Made by a program: the position numbers and the translations under genes. From Desulfuromonadales bacterium (GTDB lineage Bacteria; Desulfobacterota; Desulfuromonadia; Desulfuromonadales; BM103): DNA of 12,023 nucleotides. The notes beneath the pieces were generated by a model. The model saw only the letters and a list, made by a program, of their open reading frames with translations, was not told the origin of the DNA and did not search any database. Positions 6,779 to 12,023 of the stretch are shown one piece after another. Location of the stretch: positions 1-12,023 of the forward strand of contig DAOVNV010000052.1 of assembly GCA_030630015.1 (NCBI GenBank), written 5' to 3'. Numbering within the stretch: position 1 is the first letter of the stretch; every line of letters begins with the position of its first letter.

Positions 6779-7117
6779 TTACTCCACCCATTCAGCATAG
6801 AAATCGGCATTAAAACCGACAATGAACTGGTCCTTGACCCGGTAAGTCGGGGCTCGCAAGTTGCCGCTCGGCCCCATGACCTGTTTCAGAACAGTCTCTT
6901 TTTCGTCAACAACCGCTTCAAACCGCTGCACCTTTTTCCCTTTAGCCACGGTCACGGCATCGGCCGCCTTAAGCAATCCCCAGGCCTCGTCAGCATCAAT
7001 CTTCGTTTTGCGCGCGTCCACAACTTCTCTGGTTGTTACCTGCTTGCTCTCAAGAAACTCCTGAGCCTTCTTGCATGACGCTCAGCCTTTGCGCAGGTAT
7101 GCCCAATCGATCTGCAT
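6779..7117 (-). CDS. Spx/ArsC-like thioredoxin-fold selenoprotein (in-frame UGA = Sec)
   Basis: The reading frame starts at ATG 7117 behind a strong AGGAGG site (complement of 7123-7128). It reaches an in-frame TGA at 7084-7082 and continues to the TAA at 6781-6779, giving 112 residues with Sec as residue 12. The N-terminus reads MQIDWAYLRKG-U-ASCKKAQEF, so the active site is U12-A-S-C15. This exactly matches the CXXC position of Spx and ArsC-family proteins (CxSC-K/R-KA). The C-terminal part has RAPTYRVKDQFIVGF, with the cis-proline-type loop common to the ArsC/Spx fold. A conventional gene caller would start at the GTG at 7021 and lose the active site. Role: probably a cytoplasmic thiol/selenol oxidoreductase; the substrate is unknown. 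Arsenate reduction is possible but not shown. It requires SelA/SelB/SelC/SelD elsewhere. It is followed by the LpdD-like gene. Confidence 0.88.
7049..7065 (-). promoter_or_regulatory. SECIS-like hairpin downstream of the Sec codon
   Basis: In the mRNA, CTCAGGA-GTT-TCTTGAG forms a seven-pair stem (one G-U) with a three-base loop. It starts 17 bases after the UGA, with the apical loop at 24-26 bases. A bulged extension (GC with GC) is possible. The distance agrees with bacterial SECIS elements, which lie within the coding sequence shortly after UGA. The exact SelB-binding features were not verified. Confidence 0.55.
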
Positions 7118-7128
7118 GTATGCCTCCT
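7118..7128 (-). promoter_or_regulatory. ribosome binding site that fixes the selenoprotein start
   Basis: AGGAGG (complement of 7123-7128) lies five bases before ATG 7117. It supports translation starting upstream of the UGA rather than at the GTG at 7021, which has no comparable site. Confidence 0.85.
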
Positions 7129-7221
7129 GTTGGTATGTTGAATATGATCTGTGAGAATAACGCAGGACTCCTGTTTAATCAGCAAATGGCCACTGCAGGT
7201 CCTCTGCCTCCTGACCATTCT

Positions 7222-8556
7222 TCACAAACCGTAGGTTTTCAACTTTTCCCAAAGATTTTTTCTGCTGATGCCCAGGATTGCTGCCGCTCCAGTTTTATTG
7301 CCCCCGGTCTTCTCGAGGGCTCGTCGAATGCACTGTTTTTCAGCGGCAGCAACCGCATCGGCGATACGTTCTGATTTGGGAGTGGGCTCCTCCCTGCCTT
7401 TACGGATTTCAATGGGCAGTTCCCAAAGCTGGATTGTTGAGGCGGGAGACAATACCGAGGCTCTCTCCAGGAGATTTCTCAGTTCTCTGACATTCCCCGG
7501 GTAAGCGTATTTTTCCAGAGCCTGACGTGCTTCCTGCGCAAGGTTGAATTCCAGGCCGCGCTCCCGGCCGAATTCCTTCAGGAAAAAATCGGTGAGTTCC
7601 GAGATATCTCCATCCCTTTGCCTGAGCGGTGGAATTTCAATGGGGACAACCTGGATGCGGTAGAAAAGATCCGCCCGGAAACTTCCCTTTTCGACTTCGA
7701 CGGCCAGGTCTTTTGATGTCGCGCAGAGGACCCTGACATCAACCGGAATGGGCACTCTGCCGCCGACGCGTTCGATTTCCTTCTCCTGGAGCACCCGCAG
7801 CAGTTTGACCTGCAGATCGAGTGGCATATCGCCGATTTCGTCGAGCAGGATAGTGCCCTGGTCCGCCAGTTCAAATTTGCCGACTACGGTTTTGTCAGCT
7901 CCGGTGAAGGCCCCTTTTTCATGGCCGAACAGTTCCGATTCCATCAGCCCGGCTGGGATAGCCGCACAGTTGATACGCACGTAGGGCTTATCTGCCCGTC
8001 GGCTTTCGTAGTGGATGGCGGCCGCAACCAGTTCCTTGCCGGTGCCGCTTTCTCCGCGGATCAGAACCGAAGCGTCGCTCGCTGCAACTCGGCCCACCAA
8101 GGCAAGCACCTTCTGCATCTGCGAACTGGAACCAATGATGGGCTGGCGTTGGCCGCAGCAGTGTTCCAACGACACGCAGCGTGCCTTGATGGCCTGCATC
8201 TCAAGAATCCGATTGATGCGGAAACTGAGGTCGTCCAGATCAAAAGGTTTAAGAATATAGTCGGCGGCGCCTTTCTTAAGACAGCGGACTGCATCATCGG
8301 TGCTGCCGTGGGCGGTCATCATGACCACTTCGGTGCGGGGTGACAGCTTCTTGATCTGGGTAAGCAGGGTTTCGCCATCCAGCCCCGGCATACGAATGTC
8401 CGACAGAATGAGTTCATAATGGTTGCCTCTGACGAGTTCAAGTGCACGAGAGCCGTTAACCGCGTCATCCGTCTCCCAGCCCTGGCTGCGGAGATGGTCG
8501 AGTACGGTAATGCGCATAATGTCTTCATCTTCGACAACCAGGATGCGTGCTGTCAT
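7222..8556 (-). CDS. Sigma-54-dependent response regulator, NtrC family
   Basis: This cytoplasmic activator converts a phosphorylation signal into transcription from sigma-54 promoters. Its 444 residues fall into three domains. The receiver domain (about 4-118) has the acidic pair Glu9-Asp10 (DEDI follows), phosphoacceptor Asp53, Thr81 and Lys103. The AAA+ domain (about 140-380) has Walker A GESGTGKE (168-175), the sigma-54 contact loop GAFTGA (215-220), Walker B ILLDEIGD (236-243) and arginine finger region FRADLFYR (293-300). The C-terminal Fis-type helix-turn-helix (about 405-442) has NKTGAAAILGISRKNLWEKL. All elements for full activity are intact. It overlaps the kinase gene by ATGA (8553-8556), so kinase and regulator are translationally coupled and are almost certainly partners. 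GGAGAG precedes the start. A probable target is the sigma-54 promoter at 10318-10333. Confidence 0.95.
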   Translation of the reverse strand: MTARILVVEDEDIMRITVLDHLRSQGWETDDAVNGSRALELVRGNHYELILSDIRMPGLDGETLLTQIKKLSPRTEVVMMTAHGSTDDAVRCLKKGAADYILKPFDLDDLSFRINRILEMQAIKARCVSLEHCCGQRQPIIGSSSQMQKVLALVGRVAASDASVLIRGESGTGKELVAAAIHYESRRADKPYVRINCAAIPAGLMESELFGHEKGAFTGADKTVVGKFELADQGTILLDEIGDMPLDLQVKLLRVLQEKEIERVGGRVPIPVDVRVLCATSKDLAVEVEKGSFRADLFYRIQVVPIEIPPLRQRDGDISELTDFFLKEFGRERGLEFNLAQEARQALEKYAYPGNVRELRNLLERASVLSPASTIQLWELPIEIRKGREEPTPKSERIADAVAAAEKQCIRRALEKTGGNKTGAAAILGISRKNLWEKLKTYGL

Positions 8557-10118
8557 GCTTTCTCTCCGGATAATAACGATTCGTGTCCTAAGGGGATGGC
8601 AACGGTGAAAATCGCTCCACCCTCCGACCTGTTGCCCGCAGTCAATTCGCCGCCCATCCCCTCAACCAGGGAATAAGAAACGGAAAGGCCCAGACCCGTC
8701 CCTTCACCCACCTCCTTGGTGGTGAAGAACGGTTCGAAGATCTTGTCCTGGTGCTCCGGCGCGATGCCGGGGCCGGTGTCCGCGACCTCGATGAGCAGGG
8801 AACCCACGTCCACGCCGCTGGTCACGGTCAGGGTGCCCCCACTTCGCCCCATAGCCTGCACGGCATTGCCGGCCAGGTTGACGATCACTTGCCGCAGGAT
8901 CTCCATGCTGACCAGAACTGGCTGCTGCACACTCAGCCGTGTATCAAGCAGGATATCGTCCCGCCCCATGCAGGTGAGTTCCAGGCATTCACGGATCATT
9001 TGGTCAACATTCCCGAGTTGCAGAACCAAAGGCTCCTTTCTGCCGATTTTAAGCAGTTGCTGCACCGTATTTTTGATGCTGGCCACGCCCTGGTTGAGCA
9101 ACTCCAGGTAGCGGGAAACAGTTTCGGGATTGTCGGGGTGCTTGCGCAGAGTCTGGATACAGTTCTGCATACCGCCGAGCGGGTTGTTGATCTCATGGGA
9201 GACACCGGCAACCAGGCGACCGAGTGCCGCCAGTTTTTCGCTCTGAAAAACCTGCTCACGGGACGCATCAAGCTCCTGCTGGAAGCGGTCATGCCGTTGA
9301 CAGAGCTTGCGGAAATGCTTTGCGAGCATGCCGATTTCATCATCGGTTTCCGCCAGGGCAAAATTGTTCGTGCTGTGGGGCTTCGGGTATTGGTCCATTT
9401 CTCCGGCAAGCACTTTCAAGCGCTTGACAACCAGTTGGTCAAACATCACAAAGATCGTCAGAGAAACAATCGCGATAGTGGCCAACCCAATGCTGAGCAA
9501 CATGCGGTTGTTGGCACTGATTTCGGAAAAAGCCCAGTCTATCGGAATGGTCACGTTCATTCCGCCACGGATATCACCGACAGCGTAACCCTGGTCAATA
9601 TGGCATCCAAGGCAACGCTCGGCAACGTTCAGGGGGGCCATGTAGCGCAGGCGGCATCTGCCATCGACCTCTTCAATTTCCACGACCTCGTCAATCCCAG
9701 CGTCGAATTTTATAAGACTGCGTCGCTCGAAATCATCGGGGGCATTGTCAGGATTGATCGGCTTGAGGCTGGTCACGTTGAAATGCCCGATCCCTTCCCG
9801 GGCGGCATAGGCCGACAGCTCACGGGTCACCATGGCCGGGTTGCGTTTGACCAGCCAGTTGCCCTCGTCGTCCTGAATTGTTCCATCTGCGAGAAAAGGG
9901 TTTTCTTCCACACCTGGGACTTTGACCAGGAACAGGCCGTTGTGATCGGCCACCCATTGTCGAGTGATATGAATCTGATGGAACAGCATCTTGGCCTGGC
10001 GGGTCGCCATTTCAACCACCAGTTCTTCCTGGTAGTTGGAGGTGCGGTAGAAGGTGACACCGAAGGAGCAGCAGATCACCAGGCCGATAAAAATAATGAA
10101 TTTGGTTTTAAGTTGCAT
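8553..10118 (-). CDS. Membrane sensor histidine kinase with c-type heme (DUF3365/Tll0287-like) sensor domain
   Basis: This is the sensor half of the two-component pair (521 residues). A first membrane segment (about 7-24) leads to a periplasmic domain (about 26-202) that ends in CLGCH (169-173), a covalent heme c site in the DUF3365/Tll0287-like region (APLNVAERCLGCH, then GDIRGGMNVTIPI). A second membrane segment (about 205-228) leads to a HAMP-like linker. The dimerisation domain follows, with phosphoacceptor His308 in VSHEINNPL. The catalytic ATPase domain has an N-box from Asn414 to Asn418, DTGPGIAP (447-454), FEPFFTTK (461-468) and GTGLGL (473-478). Heme in the sensor suggests detection of redox state, NO, CO or a nitrogen oxide outside the membrane; the ligand is not known. 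Only AGGAAG, about 11 bases from the ATG, serves as ribosome site. It is divergent from the cytochrome operon it probably controls. Confidence 0.93.
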   Translation of the reverse strand: MQLKTKFIIFIGLVICCSFGVTFYRTSNYQEELVVEMATRQAKMLFHQIHITRQWVADHNGLFLVKVPGVEENPFLADGTIQDDEGNWLVKRNPAMVTRELSAYAAREGIGHFNVTSLKPINPDNAPDDFERRSLIKFDAGIDEVVEIEEVDGRCRLRYMAPLNVAERCLGCHIDQGYAVGDIRGGMNVTIPIDWAFSEISANNRMLLSIGLATIAIVSLTIFVMFDQLVVKRLKVLAGEMDQYPKPHSTNNFALAETDDEIGMLAKHFRKLCQRHDRFQQELDASREQVFQSEKLAALGRLVAGVSHEINNPLGGMQNCIQTLRKHPDNPETVSRYLELLNQGVASIKNTVQQLLKIGRKEPLVLQLGNVDQMIRECLELTCMGRDDILLDTRLSVQQPVLVSMEILRQVIVNLAGNAVQAMGRSGGTLTVTSGVDVGSLLIEVADTGPGIAPEHQDKIFEPFFTTKEVGEGTGLGLSVSYSLVEGMGGELTAGNRSEGGAIFTVAIPLGHESLLSGEKA

Positions 10119-10219
10119 AGCGATATGGGCTTCCTAGCAGCCAGTTCATTGATAGCCTGACAGGTTGCTAGAGCCTGCTAACCGTGGATTCTGTTGGTTG
10201 CCATCTTCAGCGGAACTGC

Positions 10220-10231
10220 TACCGAACGGTA
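10220..10231. promoter_or_regulatory. upstream activator palindrome 1
   Basis: TACCG-AA-CGGTA is a perfect 12-bp inverted repeat centred at 10225.5, about 118 bp before the predicted sigma-54 start site. The flanks are shared with site 2: both are preceded by C and followed by ACA. It is probably a binding site for the neighbouring NtrC-type regulator. Confidence 0.7.
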
Positions 10232-10252
10232 ACACAAAAGACCAGGGAAGAC

Positions 10253-10264
10253 TACCAAATGGTA
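10253..10264. promoter_or_regulatory. upstream activator palindrome 2
   Basis: TACCA-AA-TGGTA is a perfect 12-bp inverted repeat centred at 10258.5. It is the same sequence as site 1 except for a compensating pair of changes (G to A and C to T), so symmetry is kept. The centre lies 33 bp from site 1, about three turns of DNA, and about 85 bp before the predicted start site. Confidence 0.7.
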
Positions 10265-10317
10265 ACAAAAGTCACATTCAAATTTTTATATATTACTGAA
10301 AAATAAAGTGTTTATTA

Positions 10318-10333
10318 CGGCATATCAGTTGCA
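10318..10333 (+). promoter_or_regulatory. sigma-54 (-24/-12) promoter for the cytochrome operon
   Basis: The sequence cGGCAt-atcag-TTGCa matches the consensus TGGCAC-N5-TTGCW, with the invariant GG (10319-10320) and GC (10331-10332) correctly spaced. Transcription would start near 10344, leaving an untranslated leader of about 120 bases before the ATG at 10466. The first base of the -24 box is C instead of T and the sixth is T instead of C. With two activator sites upstream and an NtrC-type regulator next door, the assignment is well supported. Confidence 0.75.
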
Positions 10334-10452
10334 ATATCTACTTTTCGGGGAATTGTTGCTAATGGCCTAAACTCTGATATTAATTACTGAAGGGATAATT
10401 CTCCCGTAAAACATGCGAATTTCCTTGAAAGGATTAGACTGCCACTGCAGGA

Positions 10453-10460
10453 AGGAGGTG
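10453..10460 (+). promoter_or_regulatory. near-perfect ribosome binding site for the tetraheme cytochrome
   Basis: AGGAGGTG is fully complementary to the 16S rRNA tail and lies five bases before ATG 10466. It rules out the overlapping upstream ATG at 10413 in another frame. Confidence 0.85.
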
Positions 10461-10465
10461 ATTGG

Positions 10466-11032
10466 ATGTCGAGCAAAGGGACCCCTGGTAAGTTCGGCTC
10501 AACAAAGATGTGGATATTTGGAGCAGTTTTTGGCGTTGTGGCTGCGATGGTTGTGGTTCTGGCTTCCGGTTTTATGGTGGAGACCACCAACACAGATGAA
10601 TTTTGTGCCGGTTGCCATGTTATGGAGCCATTCAGAACATCATGGAAAGCGTCAGTCCATGGTGGCAAGAATCCCCAGGGCTTTACTGCACAATGCGTGG
10701 ATTGCCATCTGCCGCACGGGAATTTTGTTGATTACCTTGTCACCAAAGCAATTACCGGAACGAGCGATGTTATTCACAATCTAACGATTGACGGAAAAAG
10801 TTTCGATTGGGCTGCAAATACCGAAGCAAATCGTCTTAAGTTCACCTTTGACAGCGCCTGTCACCGTTGTCACCACAATTTGACGCCACCGGGATTGTCA
10901 AAGGGTGGTTTGCTGGCTCACCGTGCTTATATGAGGGGTGAGGCAAACAAAATGTGTGCTGAATGTCATATGCATGTCGGTCATAAAGATATGCTCCAGA
11001 CAGTCGACAATTTCTATGCATCAGGGAAATAA
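10466..11032 (+). CDS. NapC/NirT/NrfH-family tetraheme c-type cytochrome (quinol dehydrogenase)
   Basis: This membrane-anchored cytochrome takes electrons from the quinol pool and passes them to a periplasmic multiheme reductase. It has 188 residues: one N-terminal membrane anchor (about 15-36), then a periplasmic domain with four CXXCH heme sites, CAGCH (47-51), CVDCH (77-81), CHRCH (132-136) and CAECH (164-168). The size and the position of the first heme just after the anchor (FCAGCHVMEPF, with Met53 as possible axial ligand as in NrfH) fit the short NrfH/CycX branch. Additional histidines (His84, His104, His137) may be distal ligands. It is the first gene behind the sigma-54 promoter. A HAO-like cytochrome follows 22 bp later, so the pair most resembles cycX-haoA of Campylobacterota rather than nrfHA, since NrfA would carry a CXXCK heme. 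Partner choice is inferred from context. Confidence 0.9.
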   Translation: MSSKGTPGKFGSTKMWIFGAVFGVVAAMVVVLASGFMVETTNTDEFCAGCHVMEPFRTSWKASVHGGKNPQGFTAQCVDCHLPHGNFVDYLVTKAITGTSDVIHNLTIDGKSFDWAANTEANRLKFTFDSACHRCHHNLTPPGLSKGGLLAHRAYMRGEANKMCAECHMHVGHKDMLQTVDNFYASGK

Positions 11033-11054
11033 CCAATCGCAAAGGAGATATAAA

Positions 11055-12023
11055 GTGAAACGTTTCTATGCAAAAATTGGATTGATCAGTATGGCCGGTC
11101 TGCTGGTCTGGGTCGGGATGGCTTATGCTGTCGACACCCCGAATCTGGCCCCGCGCAAGATTGAGATCAAGCGCGGCTATACCGAAGAAGCGGCAAAATG
11201 TATCGAATGTCATGCCGAAAAGACACCAGGCATTATTGAAGACTGGAAACTGGGCAAGATGGGGCATGCCGCTATCTCTTGCTATGACTGTCATGTCGTT
11301 GAGTCGAACTCTCCCATGGCAAGTCAGTGTACCGGTTTAAAAGGAAGTAAAATCTTTATTTCTCCGATGGTTTCATCGAAAACCTGTGCCCGTTGCCATC
11401 CGACTGAGGTCGAAGAATTCCTGAGAAGCGGTCACGCAGACCTGTCGCGAGACGCCGTTTATGATCCGAAGAAAGCTGGCGGCGCACTGGTTAAGCTACA
11501 GCTGGTCCATGAAGGAGCCGGCTTCATGGGTGTTAAAGAAGGCTCCCTGGTTAACGAAGCGTCACGGACTTCCGGTTGCCAGATGTGCCACGGCTCAGTT
11601 GTTGAACTTGGTCCTGACAATAAACCGATCAACAGTACCTGGCCTGCCGGTGTTGGAACTCTGTATCCTGACGGTTCGGTTGGAACCTGTACCGTTTGTC
11701 ATACCCGCCATAAGTTCTCTGTCGCAGAAGCCCGCAAGCCGGAAGCCTGTGCCAGTTGCCACTTAGGCCCTGATCATCCCGATATCGAAATTTACCTTGA
11801 GTCCAAACATGGTCAGATTTTCCTGACGGAGGGTGAAGATTGGGAATGGGACAGCGCTCCCGGAACCTGGCAGCCCGGTGATTATAGAGCACCCACCTGT
11901 GCAACGTGTCATATGTCAGGCATCGGTGAGTTAGAAACGACCCACAGTGTCAACGATCGTCTCAAATGGGACCTGATGCATAAGCGCAGTGAAATCCGCA
12001 CCGGTGTCCGGGGCAATGGTGTA
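11055..12023 (+). CDS. HAO-superfamily multiheme cytochrome c (hydroxylamine oxidoreductase-like), 5' part
   Basis: The gene starts with GTG at 11055 behind AAGGAG (11042-11047) and is open to the window end (323 codons). The N-terminus is a signal peptide (hydrophobic 8-22, cleavage after AYA at 25), so the protein is periplasmic. The next ATG (11091) would destroy the signal, which supports GTG. Seven CXXCH heme sites are visible: residues 49-53, 76-80, 111-115, 175-179, 212-216, 232-236 and 282-286. Segments such as SGCQMCHGS (173-181), ACASCHLGPDHPDIEIYLES (231-250) and the final CATCHMSGIG (282-291) are typical of the octaheme HAO family. An eighth heme should lie downstream. Whether it oxidises hydroxylamine or, more likely with an NrfH-type quinol partner, reduces nitrite or hydroxylamine depends partly on the P460 cross-linking tyrosine, which lies beyond the window. 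Confidence 0.85.
   Translation, partial: MKRFYAKIGLISMAGLLVWVGMAYAVDTPNLAPRKIEIKRGYTEEAAKCIECHAEKTPGIIEDWKLGKMGHAAISCYDCHVVESNSPMASQCTGLKGSKIFISPMVSSKTCARCHPTEVEEFLRSGHADLSRDAVYDPKKAGGALVKLQLVHEGAGFMGVKEGSLVNEASRTSGCQMCHGSVVELGPDNKPINSTWPAGVGTLYPDGSVGTCTVCHTRHKFSVAEARKPEACASCHLGPDHPDIEIYLESKHGQIFLTEGEDWEWDSAPGTWQPGDYRAPTCATCHMSGIGELETTHSVNDRLKWDLMHKRSEIRTGVRGNGV

Noticed and set aside
6779..7021. 80-residue protein starting at GTG 7021
   Set aside because: It has no ribosome site and lacks the active-site segment. The upstream frame through the TGA, with AGGAGG, gives a complete family member.
7082..7084. TGA as a nonsense mutation making the gene a pseudogene
   Set aside because: The codon sits exactly at the first residue of a CXXC-type redox motif, the frame and family pattern are intact on both sides, and a SECIS-like hairpin follows. 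Selenocysteine explains all of this.
8751..10160. 469-codon open frame on the plus strand
   Set aside because: It lies opposite the histidine kinase, whose motifs are complete on the minus strand. The antisense translation shows no recognisable domain and has no ribosome site.
10220..10264. NarL/NarP heptamer sites
   Set aside because: The TACC/GGTA half-sites partly resemble NarL heptamers, but the four-base spacing is not the 7-2-7 arrangement. The regulator next door is NtrC-type, not NarL-type.
10413..10784. 123-codon open frame starting in the cytochrome leader
   Set aside because: It overlaps the NrfH-like gene in another frame, has no good ribosome site, and its translation has no recognised features. 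The perfect AGGAGGTG belongs to ATG 10466.

Overview
The window looks like chromosomal DNA of a strictly or facultatively anaerobic, respiratory deltaproteobacterium of the Desulfuromonas/Geobacter type (Desulfuromonadota). The evidence is the combination of multiheme c-type cytochromes, a heme-binding sensor kinase with an NtrC-type partner, a selenocysteine-containing redox protein and the C5-pathway gene hemL. The assignment rests on gene content; no taxonomic marker gene is present.

Layout. Positions 1-852 (+) hold the end of a two-CCG-domain iron-sulfur protein of the GlcF/LutA type. A gene-free stretch (853-1156) carries a degenerate inverted-repeat element, followed by hemL (1157-2440, +). 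Between hemL and the convergent zinc genes is a nested palindromic element (about 2452-2616) with a strong hairpin at its centre that can serve as a two-way terminator. A zinc uptake locus follows: zur-znuC-znuB on the minus strand (4685 down to 2629), divergent from znuA-ogt on the plus strand (4764-6226). The 78-bp gap between them holds a perfect 17-bp Zur-box palindrome.

On the minus strand, 7117-6779 is a small Spx/ArsC-like selenoprotein read through an in-frame UGA, followed by a small protein tentatively placed in the LpdD-like (prenylated-flavin chaperone) family. Next on the minus strand is a sensor/regulator pair: a membrane histidine kinase with a periplasmic CXXCH heme site (10118-8553), whose stop overlaps the start of a sigma-54-activating response regulator (8556-7222). 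Divergent from them on the plus strand are a NapC/NrfH-type tetraheme quinol dehydrogenase (10466-11032) and a GTG-started multiheme cytochrome of the hydroxylamine-oxidoreductase (HAO) superfamily. The latter runs off the window with seven hemes already visible.

The most interesting system is the last one. The 347-bp region between the kinase and the cytochromes contains a good -24/-12 (sigma-54) promoter at 10318-10333, facing the cytochromes. Upstream of it are two near-identical 12-bp palindromes, TACCGAACGGTA and TACCAAATGGTA, with centres 33 bp apart (about three helical turns). This is the expected architecture for an NtrC-type activator. The inferred circuit is a heme-based redox or ligand sensor that phosphorylates the sigma-54 activator, which binds the two palindromes and turns on a quinol-to-HAO-like octaheme electron transfer module, probably for reduction of nitrite, hydroxylamine or a similar nitrogen compound. 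The parts are seen in the sequence; the wiring and substrate are inferred.
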